The translations under genes were made by a program, and so were the position numbers. The notes under the pieces were generated by a model. The model saw only the letters and a program-made list of their open reading frames with translations. It searched no databases and was not told where the DNA came from. Shown here in pieces: positions 6,992 through 17,337 of a stretch of 64,000 nucleotides of DNA. How positions within the stretch are numbered: the stretch's first letter is position 1; each line of letters starts with the position of its first letter. This DNA comes from Modicisalibacter sp033446685. GTDB lineage: Bacteria > Pseudomonadota > Gammaproteobacteria > Pseudomonadales > Halomonadaceae. The stretch is taken from the NCBI RefSeq assembly GCF_033446685.1, contig NZ_JAWQLY010000004.1:62001-126000 (forward strand). Reading direction: 5' to 3'.

Positions 6992-8449
6992 ATGGAATCG
7001 CTGCAGGACTATTCGCTGTATCGGCCCTTCGCCTACATCGATGGCAGCTGGGTCGCCGCCGACAGCGGTGAGCAGATCGAAGTCGACAACCCGGCCACCG
7101 GTAAGATCATCGGCAGCGTGCCGCGGCTGGGTCGCGCCGAGACCGAGCGGGCAATCGACGCGGCCTATGCCGCACTGCCGGCCTGGCGCTCGCACACCGC
7201 CCAGGAGCGCGGCGACATCCTGATGAAATGGTACGAGCTGATGCTCGAGAATCAGGACGAGCTGGCGCGTATCATGACCCTCGAGCAGGGCAAGCCGCTC
7301 AAGGAAGCCGCCGGCGAGATCGTCTACGCGGCGAGCTTCTTGCGCTGGTTCGCCGAAGAGGGGCGGCGCATCTACGGCGAGACCATTCCCGGCGCCAAGA
7401 GCAACCAGCGGATCATGGTCATCAAGCAACCGGTCGGGGTCGTCGGCGCGATCACGCCATGGAACTTCCCCGCGGCGATGATCACCCGCAAGGTCGGTGC
7501 GGCGCTGGCGGCGGGCTGTCCGATCGTCGTCAAGCCGGCCAGCCAGACGCCGTTCTCGGCCACCGCCATGGCACTGCTCGCCGAGCGTGCCGGGGTGCCG
7601 CGCGGAGTCTTCAACGTGGTGCCGGGGCGTGCCAGCGAGATCGCCGGTGCGCTGACCGAGTCGCCGCTGGTGCGCAAGATCACCTTCACCGGGTCCACCG
7701 AGGTGGGCCAGCGGTTGATGGAGCAGGCCGCGCAGCATGTCCAGAAGATATCGCTGGAGCTGGGCGGCAATGCGCCGTTCCTGGTCTTCGAGGATGCCGA
7801 CCTGGATGCGGCGGTGGAGGGGGCCATGGCCTCGAAGTTCCGCAATGCCGGCCAGACCTGCGTATGCGTCAACCGCTTCCTGGTCCAGTCGAGCGTGGTC
7901 AACGCCTTCTGCGAGAAGCTGGCCGCCGCCATGAACAGCGAGCTCACCGTCGGCGACGGCACCGAGGAGGGCGTCAACATCGGTCCGCTGATCGACAGCG
8001 ATGGCGTCGAGAAAGTCAGTCGGCATATCCGTGATGCGGTCGACAAGGGTGCCGAGTTGATGCTGGGCGGCAATCCGCACCCACTGGGTGGCAACTTCTT
8101 CACCCCGACGCTGGTCAATCAGGCGACCAGCGAGATGCTGGTCGCCCGCGAGGAAACCTTCGGTCCGTTGGCCGCGGTATTCCCCTTCGACGACGAAGAG
8201 GACGCCGTGGAAATGGCCAATGACACGCCATTCGGCCTCGCCGCCTACTTCTACTCGCGCGACCTGAGCCAGGTGTGGCGGGTCTCCGAGGCGCTCGAAT
8301 ACGGCATCGTCGGCATCAATACCGGGCTGATCTCCAATGCCGCCGCGCCGTTCGGCGGGGTCAAGGAGTCGGGCCTGGGTCGCGAGGGGGGCCATCAGGG
8401 GCTCGAGGAGTTCCTCGAAACCAAGTACCTGTGCCTCGACCTGGGCTGA
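6992..8449 (+). CDS. gabD: NAD(P)-dependent succinate-semialdehyde dehydrogenase
   Basis: A 485-residue aldehyde dehydrogenase of the GabD group, oxidising succinate semialdehyde to succinate at the end of GABA degradation. Seen: cofactor-binding region WNFPAAMITRKVGAAL, catalytic glutamate in LELGGNAPF, catalytic cysteine in NAGQTCVC, and the C-terminal PFGGVKESGLGREGG. AGGAG lies before the ATG. No GABA aminotransferase (gabT) is adjacent, so substrate assignment rests on sequence alone; other semialdehydes are possible. Confidence 0.85.
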   Translation: MESLQDYSLYRPFAYIDGSWVAADSGEQIEVDNPATGKIIGSVPRLGRAETERAIDAAYAALPAWRSHTAQERGDILMKWYELMLENQDELARIMTLEQGKPLKEAAGEIVYAASFLRWFAEEGRRIYGETIPGAKSNQRIMVIKQPVGVVGAITPWNFPAAMITRKVGAALAAGCPIVVKPASQTPFSATAMALLAERAGVPRGVFNVVPGRASEIAGALTESPLVRKITFTGSTEVGQRLMEQAAQHVQKISLELGGNAPFLVFEDADLDAAVEGAMASKFRNAGQTCVCVNRFLVQSSVVNAFCEKLAAAMNSELTVGDGTEEGVNIGPLIDSDGVEKVSRHIRDAVDKGAELMLGGNPHPLGGNFFTPTLVNQATSEMLVAREETFGPLAAVFPFDDEEDAVEMANDTPFGLAAYFYSRDLSQVWRVSEALEYGIVGINTGLISNAAAPFGGVKESGLGREGGHQGLEEFLETKYLCLDLG

Positions 8450-8460
8450 TTCCGGCACTA

Positions 8461-8503
8461 CGGCGGGCGGCCAAGCGTTGACGAGGCCGCCTGCCGCGTT
8501 CTT
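8461..8503 (+). terminator. probable terminator after gabD
   Basis: A 12-bp stem with one G-U pair: CGGCGGGCGGCC (8461-8472), a 12-base loop, GGCCGCCTGCCG (8485-8496), then a short T-rich run (CGTTCTTG). The T tract is poor, so termination may be partial. Confidence 0.5.
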
Positions 8504-8563
8504 GCCTTGCTGCGTAAGAATGGTAACTTGGTAGAACTTTTCCATTACCCGAGGGTCATGCGC

Positions 8564-8767
8564 ATGGATTTGAGCATCAATAACACCGTCGGTGCCGCCG
8601 TCGCGCTACAGCAGTACAACGCCGATCAGAGCGCCCAGATGTCGCTGCTCCGGCAATCGCTCGACACCCAGGGGGCACAAATCGCCCAGCTGATGGAGTC
8701 GGTCGGCGACGCGCCGAAACTGGCCAGCGTCGGCAGTGTCGGTACGCAGCTCAATACCTATGCCTGA
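8564..8767 (+). CDS. YjfB-like putative motility protein
   Basis: A 67-residue helical protein starting MDLSINNTVGAAVALQQYN. Features fit the small YjfB family: a short N-terminal helix, a second helix around SLLRQSLDTQGAQIAQLM, and an end motif near VGTQLNTYA. The family is annotated as putative motility protein, but no flagellar gene is in the window and the biochemical role is unknown. ATG 8564 is preferred over ATG 8558 because GAGGG (8551-8555) is better spaced for it. Confidence 0.65.
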   Translation: MDLSINNTVGAAVALQQYNADQSAQMSLLRQSLDTQGAQIAQLMESVGDAPKLASVGSVGTQLNTYA

Positions 8768-8823
8768 GTGATGCTACATGCTCCAGCGTCCCGACAAGCG
8801 CGGGCCGCTGGGCCGTAGGACGC

Positions 8824-8855
8824 AAAACGCCGCCCCTCTCGAGGGGCGGCGTTTT
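8824..8855. terminator. bidirectional terminator between the YjfB-like gene and purH
   Basis: AAAACGCCGCCCCTC-TC-GAGGGGCGGCGTTTT: a long GC-rich stem flanked by A and T runs that serve both strands. It separates two convergent genes. Confidence 0.9.
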
Positions 8856-8883
8856 GTTGTGCCTCATCGTCAGGCAACGCGCC

Positions 8884-10476
8884 TCAGTGACGGAAGTGGC
8901 GCATGCCGGTGAAGACCATGGCGATGCCGGCCTCGTTGGCGGCGTCGATCACCTCCTGGTCGCGCATCGAGCCGCCAGGCTGGATCACCGCGCTGATACC
9001 CGCGGTGGCGGCGGCATCGATGCCATCGCGGAACGGGAAGAAGGCGTCCGAGGCCATTACCGAGCCGGGCACTTCGAGGCCTTCGTCGGCGGCCTTGATG
9101 CCGGCGATCCGGGCCGAGTAGACGCGGCTCATCTGACCGGCCCCGACACCGATGGTGCGGCCGTCCCTGGCATAGACGATGGCATTGGACTTGACGTACT
9201 TGGCGACCTTCCAGGCGAACGCCAGATCGCGCAGTTGCTGCTCGCTGGGCGCACGCTCGGTGACCACCTCGAGCTCGTCGCGACCGACCATGCCCAGATC
9301 GCGATCCTGGACCAGCAGGCCGCCGGTGACGCGCTTGAAGTCATGGGCATGGGCACGCTCGCCGGGCCAGTTGGCGCCGACGTCGAGCAGACGCACGTTC
9401 TTCTTGTCGGCGACGACTGCCGCGGCCTCGTCGCTGACCCCGGGGGCGATAATCACTTCGACGAACTGACGGTCGATGATCGCTCGCGCGGTGTCGGCGT
9501 CCAGCGCCCGGTTGAAGGCGATGATGCCGCCGAAGGCGCTGGTCGGGTCGGTGGCGAAGGCTTTTTCATAGGCTTCGCGGGGCGACTCGCCGGTGGCCAC
9601 GCCGCACGGGTTGGCATGCTTGACGATCACGCAGGCGGCCTCGGTGAAGGCCTTGACGCATTCGAAGGCGGCATCGGTGTCGGCGACATTGTTGTAGGAC
9701 AGTGCCTTGCCCTGGCGCTGTACGGCGGTGGCCACGCTGGCCTCGCTGGCGTCCGCCTCGACGTAGAAAGCGGCGGCCTGATGCGGATTCTCGCCGTAGC
9801 GCATCGCCTGCTTCTTGTGAAACTGCAGGTTATAGGTGCGCGGGAAGCCGTCCTCGCCGCCCTCGACGCGGCTGCCCAGATAGTCGGCGATCGCCGCGTC
9901 GTAGCCGGCGGTATGCTCGAAGGCCTTCACGGCGAGATCGAAGCGCAGCGCGCCACCGACCGCGCCGTCATTGGCCGCCATGTCGTCGAGGACCCGGCGG
10001 TAATCGTCGGCATTGACGACGATGCTGGTGTGCGCGTGGTTCTTGGCGCAGGCACGGACCATGGTCGGGCCGCCGATATCGATGTTCTCGATCGCCTCAT
10101 CCAGGGTGCAATCGGGACGGGCGACGGTCTGGGCGAACGGGTAGAGGTTGACCACCACCATGTCGATCGGCGCGATGTCGTGTTCGGCCATCACCGCGTC
10201 GTCCTGGCCCCGGCGACCGAGGATGCCGCCGTGGATCTTGGGGTGCAGGGTCTTGACCCGGCCATCCATGATCTCCGGGAAGCCGGTATGCTCTGAGACT
10301 TCGCCGACACTGATGCCGTTGTCCCTGAGCAGGCGGTAGGTGCCGCCGGTGGAAAGCAGGGCGACGCCGCGATCGGCGAGTTCGCGGGCGAAGTCGACGA
10401 TGCCGGTTTTGTCCGAGACGCTGATCAGGGCACGGCGGACCGGCAGGGAGCGGGATGGGGAGGGCTGTTCGGCCAT
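8884..10476 (-). CDS. purH: bifunctional AICAR transformylase / IMP cyclohydrolase
   Basis: PurH performs the last two steps of de novo IMP synthesis: formylation of AICAR and ring closure. The N-terminal cyclohydrolase domain shows RALISVSDKTGIVDFA and STGGTYRLL; the C-terminal transformylase domain shows KHANPCGVA and AFGGIIAFNR. With the ATG at 10476 the protein is 530 residues (E. coli 529). A GTG three codons upstream is the other possible start. It is the last gene of the minus-strand block dusB-fis-purH; purD is not next to it in the window. Confidence 0.96.
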   Translation of the reverse strand: MAEQPSPSRSLPVRRALISVSDKTGIVDFARELADRGVALLSTGGTYRLLRDNGISVGEVSEHTGFPEIMDGRVKTLHPKIHGGILGRRGQDDAVMAEHDIAPIDMVVVNLYPFAQTVARPDCTLDEAIENIDIGGPTMVRACAKNHAHTSIVVNADDYRRVLDDMAANDGAVGGALRFDLAVKAFEHTAGYDAAIADYLGSRVEGGEDGFPRTYNLQFHKKQAMRYGENPHQAAAFYVEADASEASVATAVQRQGKALSYNNVADTDAAFECVKAFTEAACVIVKHANPCGVATGESPREAYEKAFATDPTSAFGGIIAFNRALDADTARAIIDRQFVEVIIAPGVSDEAAAVVADKKNVRLLDVGANWPGERAHAHDFKRVTGGLLVQDRDLGMVGRDELEVVTERAPSEQQLRDLAFAWKVAKYVKSNAIVYARDGRTIGVGAGQMSRVYSARIAGIKAADEGLEVPGSVMASDAFFPFRDGIDAAATAGISAVIQPGGSMRDQEVIDAANEAGIAMVFTGMRHFRH

Positions 10477-10533
10477 GAGAGTCACTCTTCGATATCGGCC
10501 CCGCCGACGGCGAGGGCCTGGGCTTGAAACGCG

Positions 10534-10559
10534 ACGGGGGAGCCGCCAGGCTCCCCCGT
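10534..10559. other. strong inverted repeat between fis and purH
   Basis: ACGGGGGAGCC-GCCA-GGCTCCCCCGT, an 11-bp perfect stem with a four-base loop. It has no T tract on the side a minus-strand terminator would need, so it may slow transcription or protect an RNA end instead. It separates the growth-regulated fis from purH. Confidence 0.5.
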
Positions 10560-10574
10560 GAAAACAACTGACGG

Positions 10575-10880
10575 TCAGATCAGGTCGTACTGCTTGAGCT
10601 TCTTGCGCAACGTGCCGCGATTGAGTCCCAGCATGTCGGCGGCGCGGGTCTGGTTGCCGCCGGCGTAGTCGAGCACGGCGTTGAGCAGCGGCGCCTCGAC
10701 TTCGGCCATGACCATGGCGTACAGGTCGGTCACGGATTCACCTTCGAGATGGCTGAAGTAGCGTCGCATGGCATCGTCGACCGCTTCGCGCAGGGTCTGA
10801 CCGCGGGGCGCGGGCGTGGCGGAAAGCGGCGCTTCCTCGCCCACGATCTGTTCGGGAGTGATGGCTTGCCTGCTGTTCAT
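10575..10880 (-). CDS. fis: DNA-binding protein Fis
   Basis: Fis is a nucleoid protein that bends DNA and activates rRNA and tRNA promoters in fast growth. The C-terminal helix-turn-helix GNQTRAADMLGLNRGTLRKK is nearly identical to that of other Fis proteins, and total length is 101 residues (E. coli 98). Its start overlaps the dusB stop by four bases (ATGA), so translation is coupled to dusB, as in the classical dusB-fis operon. Confidence 0.97.
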   Translation of the reverse strand: MNSRQAITPEQIVGEEAPLSATPAPRGQTLREAVDDAMRRYFSHLEGESVTDLYAMVMAEVEAPLLNAVLDYAGGNQTRAADMLGLNRGTLRKKLKQYDLI

Positions 10881-11899
10881 GCTGCACTGATCCCTTCGAT
10901 TGCCGGCGCCGTGGCCCGGCGAAACAGTTCATCCACGAAACAACGTTGCCCCTCTGCACTGTCCAGGGCATTGAAACGTTGTCGCAGCGGTTTGGCGTCC
11001 TCGCGGGTGGCGAGGTACCAGCCGATATGCTTGCGTGCGATCCTCACGCCCATGTGCTCTCCATAGAAGCCATGCAGCGCATCGAGATGGTCGCGCATGA
11101 CCGTCCGCCGCTCGTCGAGCGAGGCCGCCGGCAGGATTTCGCCGGTGCGCAGGTAGTGGTCGATCTCGCGGAAGATCCAGGGATTGCCTTGGGCGCCACG
11201 ACCCACCATGACCGCATCCGCACCAGTATAGTCGAGAACTTCGGCGGCCTTGGCGGGGCTATCGACGTCCCCGTTGGCGAACACCGGAATGTCCACGGCG
11301 GACTTGATCTCGGCAATGGTGTCGTACTCGGCGAACCCGTTGTAACGCTGCTCGCGGGTTCGCCCGTGCACGGCCAGCGCACGGATACCGGCGGCTTCGG
11401 CGAGGCGCGCCACGCGCACGCCATTGCGGCTGGCATCGCACCAGCCGGTGCGTATCTTCAGCGTCACCGGGACCTCGACGGCGCCGACCACCGCCTCGAG
11501 AATCGCCGCGACCAGTTTTTCATCGCGCAGCAGCGCCGAACCGGCGGCCTTGTTGCAGACCTTCTTGGCCGGGCAGCCCATGTTGATGTCGATGATCTGG
11601 GCGCCTTGTTCGGCATTCAGGCGTGCCGCCTCGGCGAGCATTTCAGGGTCGCCGCCGGCGATCTGCACGCTGCGCGGACCGGGTTCGCCGTGATGGTCGA
11701 GGCGCAGGCGCGACTTGCGGGTATGCCACAACCGCGGGTCCGAGGTGACCATCTCGGAGACCACCAGTCCCGCGCCCAGTTGTCGGCAGAGCTGGCGGAA
11801 CGGGCGGTCGGTGACGCCGGCCATGGGCGCCAGGATCACCCGGTTGGGCAATCGATAGTGACCTATGGCGGGCGGCTCGACGCAGGCGGTAGCGGGCAT
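10877..11899 (-). CDS. dusB: tRNA-dihydrouridine synthase B
   Basis: A flavoenzyme that reduces specific uridines in the tRNA D-loop. Seen: the TIM-barrel start RVILAPMAGVTDRPFR, the family signature INMGCPAKKVCNKAAGSA with the catalytic cysteine, and the flavin-binding GADAVMVGRGAQGNPW. The frame opens with a TTG at 11920; ATG 11899 (340 residues) is taken as start because it sits at the expected distance from the first strand, though neither has a good ribosome site. It is first in the dusB-fis unit. Confidence 0.94.
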   Translation of the reverse strand: MPATACVEPPAIGHYRLPNRVILAPMAGVTDRPFRQLCRQLGAGLVVSEMVTSDPRLWHTRKSRLRLDHHGEPGPRSVQIAGGDPEMLAEAARLNAEQGAQIIDINMGCPAKKVCNKAAGSALLRDEKLVAAILEAVVGAVEVPVTLKIRTGWCDASRNGVRVARLAEAAGIRALAVHGRTREQRYNGFAEYDTIAEIKSAVDIPVFANGDVDSPAKAAEVLDYTGADAVMVGRGAQGNPWIFREIDHYLRTGEILPAASLDERRTVMRDHLDALHGFYGEHMGVRIARKHIGWYLATREDAKPLRQRFNALDSAEGQRCFVDELFRRATAPAIEGISAA

Positions 11900-11994
11900 C
11901 GTGATCGGGACTCGGCTCAAGCGGGCCGCCTATGATACCCACCTGACGGGCCAGATTGAAGGCTGGTCGCCAACGTAACGCGTAGCGGCTCGCT

Positions 11995-12912
11995 TCAGTC
12001 GCCGGTCGGGCGCTCGCCGATCAGGCACACCCAGCCGTCGCGCTCGCGCGGCTCGTGCATGATCAGCCCCTGGTCGCGGTAGGCGTCGAGCACTTCATCG
12101 GCCTGGTGGGCGAGGATGCCCGAGAGTACCAGCCGGCCGCCGGGTTCGACGTGGCCGGCGATCGCCGCGGCCAGCTCGACCAGCGGGCCGGCGAGGATGT
12201 TGGCGAGCACGATGTCAAAGCGCTCGTCGGGCAGCCGCTCGGGCAGGCACAGCGTGAAGTCCGTCTCGGCGATGGCGTTGCGCTCGGCATTGTCGCGGCT
12301 GGCGGTGAGCGCCTGGGGGTCGATGTCGGTGCCGGCGGCCTTTAGCGCGCCGAGCTTGAGCGCGGCGATCGCCAGGATGCCCGAGCCGCAGCCGTAGTCG
12401 AGCACCCGGCAGCCCTCGAGAGTACCGGTGACGCTCTGCTCGTCGAGCCAGCCCAGGCACAGCGCGGTGGTCGGGTGCGTGCCGGTGCCGAAGGCCAATC
12501 CCGGATCGAGGCGCAGATTGACCGCGTCGGCGTCGGGAGCGTCGTGCCAGCTCGGCACGATCCACAGCCGTTCGCCCATTGGCAGCGGTTCGAAACTGTC
12601 CATCCATTCGCGCTCCCAGTCGCGATCGGCGAGCAGCTCGTACTCGATGGTCGGGCAGGGCTCGTCGCCCATCGCCAGCGACCAGCCGTGATGGACGCGC
12701 TCGAGCATGGCGTCGATGCCTTCGAGATCGTCGTAAAGCCCGGTCAGCACGGTTTCCTGCCACAGCGGGGTGCTGCCACGCTCGGGCTCGAAGACCGGGT
12801 CGTCATGGGCGTCCTGTAGGGTGATCGCCGAGGCGCCCTCGTCCAGCAGCAGCTCCTCGAGGAGCTCGGCCTGGTCGGGAGCGATACGGGCCTTGAGTTG
12901 CAACCAGGACAT
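11995..12912 (-). CDS. prmA: ribosomal protein L11 methyltransferase
   Basis: PrmA methylates amino groups of ribosomal protein L11 using S-adenosylmethionine. The 305-residue product has the N-terminal substrate-recognition domain (starting MSWLQLKARI) and a C-terminal methyltransferase domain with the SAM motif VLDYGCGSGILAIAALKLGA and the post-motif NILAGPL. Its position between accC and dusB agrees with related gammaproteobacteria. Confidence 0.96.
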   Translation of the reverse strand: MSWLQLKARIAPDQAELLEELLLDEGASAITLQDAHDDPVFEPERGSTPLWQETVLTGLYDDLEGIDAMLERVHHGWSLAMGDEPCPTIEYELLADRDWEREWMDSFEPLPMGERLWIVPSWHDAPDADAVNLRLDPGLAFGTGTHPTTALCLGWLDEQSVTGTLEGCRVLDYGCGSGILAIAALKLGALKAAGTDIDPQALTASRDNAERNAIAETDFTLCLPERLPDERFDIVLANILAGPLVELAAAIAGHVEPGGRLVLSGILAHQADEVLDAYRDQGLIMHEPRERDGWVCLIGERPTGD

Positions 12913-13021
12913 GGTGGCCGCTCCTAATCGGTGAGTCTGAAAACGCAGGCGGCGAGGCCCAGGGCCGCGCCGCCTTCGAGGCGCCTGGGGACAACCCGAC
13001 AGGCTCCTGACGACCGGCTCT

Positions 13022-14362
<1,341 letters not shown>

Positions 14363-14391
14363 GATGGGGTCCGCCAGAGTTGTCGAATGGA

Positions 14392-14868
14392 TCAGGAGAT
14401 GAGCAGCATCGGCTGGTCGAATTCGACCGGTTCGCCGTCCTCGACCAGGATCGCCTCGATGACGCCATCCTTGTCGGCCTCGATCTGGTTCATCATCTTC
14501 ATCGCCTCGACGATGCAGATCGTCTCGCCCTGCTTGACGCTCTGGCCGACTTCGACGAACGCCTTGGCACCCGGCGCCGGCGAGCGATAGAAGGTACCGA
14601 CCATTGGCGAGGTCACCGCATGCCCGGCCGGTTGCGCCGGTGCCGGGGCTTCAGCGGGCGCACTCGAAGCCGCTTCAACGCTGGGGGCCGAATAGTGCGG
14701 CTGGCCCGGCGCCGGGCCCCAGTGGGGCTGATACATCGCCGGCTGGCTGGGCGTGCCGTTGGGGTGACGGCTGATGCGCACCGATTCCTCGCCTTCCTGG
14801 ATCTCGATCTCGCTGATATTGGATTCTTCCAGCAGCTCGATCAGTTTCTTGACCTTGCGAATATCCAT
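14392..14868 (-). CDS. accB: biotin carboxyl carrier protein of acetyl-CoA carboxylase
   Basis: A 158-residue carrier protein. Residues 1-35 (MDIRKVKKLIELLEESNISE) form the conserved N-terminal region, a Pro/Ala-rich linker follows, and the C-terminal biotinyl domain has the attachment motif EAMKMMN. The frame stays open upstream to 14979, but ATG 14868 matches the family start. In related genomes aroQ often lies just upstream; here there is none, only a 387-base gap after dsbD. Confidence 0.96.
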   Translation of the reverse strand: MDIRKVKKLIELLEESNISEIEIQEGEESVRISRHPNGTPSQPAMYQPHWGPAPGQPHYSAPSVEAASSAPAEAPAPAQPAGHAVTSPMVGTFYRSPAPGAKAFVEVGQSVKQGETICIVEAMKMMNQIEADKDGVIEAILVEDGEPVEFDQPMLLIS

Positions 14869-15255
14869 GTCGGTGTCTCTATTTCGGTGAGTGAGGCTGG
14901 CGACGTCGACCCGCCTGGGCGAGCCGGTATCGCTTCCGGCGCCGGGCCAGAGTTTTCGAAACCTCGGATTCGGCGCCAAATCCGCCGATCACGTCCACCG
15001 CCGCGTCGGATGAAAAGAAGCACTGACGGAAGGGCTCGCGGACGTGAAACCGGCTAAAAATCAGCTCGACAAAAAAGCCGCAAGTGACGCTGTTAACTTG
15101 TCCGAAATTCGCTCAGATCACGTCAGTTGTTGACAAGATCGCGCTTGCGAACGCCGTTTATGCCGATGTCGGCGAAGTTTGCCGAAAAACCCCGGCATTG
15201 TCCAGCCAGCCGTGAACAGCGTTTCCTTGGCGAGGGATTGGGATAAAAGGCGCGC
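14869..15255 (-). other. 387-base leader/intergenic region upstream of accB
   Basis: No supported gene. A type II dehydroquinase gene (aroQ, about 440 bases), common at this place in relatives, is absent and no fragment of it is recognisable. The region probably carries the accBC promoter and a long untranslated leader. A run of six T on the minus strand (near 15072-15077) follows only a weak stem, so I do not call a terminator for dsbD. Confidence 0.4.
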
Positions 15256-17133
15256 TCAGCCGCTACCGCCGGCGCTAGAGCGCGACTTGGCAGCAAGACG
15301 GTCGAGGCGGCTGGCGAGGGCCTCGGCGCCGATCTCGCCCTGGATGCGCGCCGATTCGACTTCGCGGCCGCCGGCGTCGAAGAACAGCAGCCCCGGCGGC
15401 CCGAACAGCCCGAAGTGGTCGAGTAGCCGACGGCTTTGCGCATCGCCGGCGGTGACATCGGCGCGGATGCGATGATAATCGGCGAGCCGCGAGGCCACCG
15501 CCGGATCGGGGAAGACGTCACGCTCCATGATCTGGCAGGTCACGCACCAGGCTGCGCTGACATCGACGAACGCAGGCCGATCGCGCTGCGCGGCGATCTC
15601 GAGCTGTGCAGCGAGCTCTTCAAGGCTGGCGACGCGGGTGAACTCCGCCGTCGAGGGATCCGTCGCAGCGTCGCCCAGGGCCAGCGGGCGCAGCGGGTCG
15701 CTGCCGCCCTGGGCGGCGCCCAGCACCAGCGCCAAGCCCCAGGCCAGCAGCATCAGCGCAGCGGTCTGGCGTAGGCGAGGCCAGCCCGGCCGGGTGCCGC
15801 GCTCGAAGGCACCCAACGCCAGCGCGCTGCCCAGCGTCAGCGCCGCCCATAGCAATAGTGCCGGCGGTCCGGGCAGTAAGCGTTCGATCAGCCAGATCGC
15901 TACCCCCAGCAACAGCACGCCGAAGGCGCTCTTGACGCTCTGCAGCCAGTGGCCGGCACGGGGCAGCAGGCTGCTGCCGAAGGTACCGACGAGCAACAGC
16001 GGGACGCCCATTCCCAGCGCCAGGGCAAGCAGCGCCAGGCCACCGAACAAGGCATTGCCGCTGGCCGAGATGAATACCAGCGCCCCCGCGAGCGGCGCCG
16101 AGACGCACGGCGAGACCACCACCACCGATAGCGCGCCGGCCAGCGCCAGGCCCAGCGGGCCGCTGCGCTGCAGGCGCTGCTGCCAGGCGTCGATGCGCCC
16201 ACTCAGGCTTGCCGGCATGCGCAGCGTGAGCAGGTCGAACAGCACCAGCGCGAACAGCACGAAGGCCAGCGCGAAGGGCACCAGTACCCAGGGCGATTGC
16301 AGCCGCGCCTGGAGGTTGAGCCCGGCGCCGAACAGCCCCATCAATACGCCGACGGCGGCATAGCTCGCCGCCATGCCGCCGACATAACTCGTCGACAGCG
16401 CCAGCCCGCGGGCCTTGCCGGGGCGTCGGCCGACCACGAGCGCGGCGAGGATCGGCAGCATCGGCAACACGCAGGGGGTGAAGGTCAGCCCCAGTCCGGC
16501 GACAAAGAACAGCCCCAACACCACCGGCAGCGACGCCTCGGTGAGCAACGCCTGGAAGCGGCTATCCTCGCTGGGAGCCGGGGCCGGATCCTGACGCTGC
16601 TCGCTCGTGGCGACGGACGCGGCGTCGCCCGGTGACGAGGCGGAGATGCTCGAACGGACGGTTTCGGCGAATGCCGCCGGCGGCGAGCCGGGCAAGGCGT
16701 TCAGCGACCACTGCTCCGGGGGATAGCACAAGCCGGCGTCGGCGCAGCCCTGAAAGCTCACGCGCACGGGCAATGGGCCATCCGGTTCGCCATGAATCGC
16801 CGCGCGCATGACGACCGGGTCGTAGAAGACCTGCGCCTGGCCTAGGTATTCATCGGTCTTGGCGGTGCCGGGCGGCAGTTGCAGCTCGCCGAGGGTGACC
16901 CCCGGGGCGTCGCTGACGACGGCGAAACGCTGGCGGTACAGGTAATGCCCGGGCGCATTGCGAAAGCCCACGTACAGCGTGTCGTCGTCGCGCCAGGCGC
17001 TGGCCTGGAAGGCGCGCTCGACGGGCAGGAAACCGTCCTGGTCCAGGGTGTCATCGAAATAGCCGGCCTGCGCGGGGAGGGCGAGTATCCATAGCGTGAA
17101 AAGCGTCAGTAGCGGGAACAACAGGCGAGGCAT
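15256..17133 (-). CDS. dsbD: thiol:disulfide interchange protein DsbD
   Basis: DsbD moves electrons from cytoplasmic thioredoxin across the inner membrane to periplasmic DsbC, DsbE/CcmG and related proteins. The 625-residue product has a signal peptide (MPRLLFPLLTLFTLW..., cleavage near AQA-GYF), an N-terminal domain with GLCYPPEQW, a central eight-helix membrane domain with the paired cysteines in LTFTPCVLPMLP and SPCVSAPL, and a C-terminal thioredoxin domain with AWCVTCQIME. The frame is open to 17229, but ATG 17133 with AAGGA upstream gives a proper signal peptide. Confidence 0.95.
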   Translation of the reverse strand: MPRLLFPLLTLFTLWILALPAQAGYFDDTLDQDGFLPVERAFQASAWRDDDTLYVGFRNAPGHYLYRQRFAVVSDAPGVTLGELQLPPGTAKTDEYLGQAQVFYDPVVMRAAIHGEPDGPLPVRVSFQGCADAGLCYPPEQWSLNALPGSPPAAFAETVRSSISASSPGDAASVATSEQRQDPAPAPSEDSRFQALLTEASLPVVLGLFFVAGLGLTFTPCVLPMLPILAALVVGRRPGKARGLALSTSYVGGMAASYAAVGVLMGLFGAGLNLQARLQSPWVLVPFALAFVLFALVLFDLLTLRMPASLSGRIDAWQQRLQRSGPLGLALAGALSVVVVSPCVSAPLAGALVFISASGNALFGGLALLALALGMGVPLLLVGTFGSSLLPRAGHWLQSVKSAFGVLLLGVAIWLIERLLPGPPALLLWAALTLGSALALGAFERGTRPGWPRLRQTAALMLLAWGLALVLGAAQGGSDPLRPLALGDAATDPSTAEFTRVASLEELAAQLEIAAQRDRPAFVDVSAAWCVTCQIMERDVFPDPAVASRLADYHRIRADVTAGDAQSRRLLDHFGLFGPPGLLFFDAGGREVESARIQGEIGAEALASRLDRLAAKSRSSAGGSG

Positions 17134-17337
17134 TGACAGAGAGTCCTTGAGCTCAGGGCCAGCATGCGACCGCGGCGGAGTCGGCGAGTTCCGCCGTCCA
17201 GCGGCAAGGCCGGGCGGGCCGGGGTGCATCGGCGAAAGCGCTGCGTTGGTCGGGCGGGTACGCCGCAGGCGCCATGATAGGATACCCTGCGAGTAAACCC
17301 CATATTCTCAACCGTCACGCCCAAGGACGTCGTGCCC

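Noticed and set aside
6890..8545. A 551-codon frame antisense to gabD
   Set aside because: It mirrors the aldehyde dehydrogenase codons, has no ribosome site and a composition rich in Gly/Arg/His typical of GC-rich shadows.
8854..10296. A 480-codon frame antisense to purH
   Set aside because: It lies over a clear full-length purH on the other strand and matches no family pattern.
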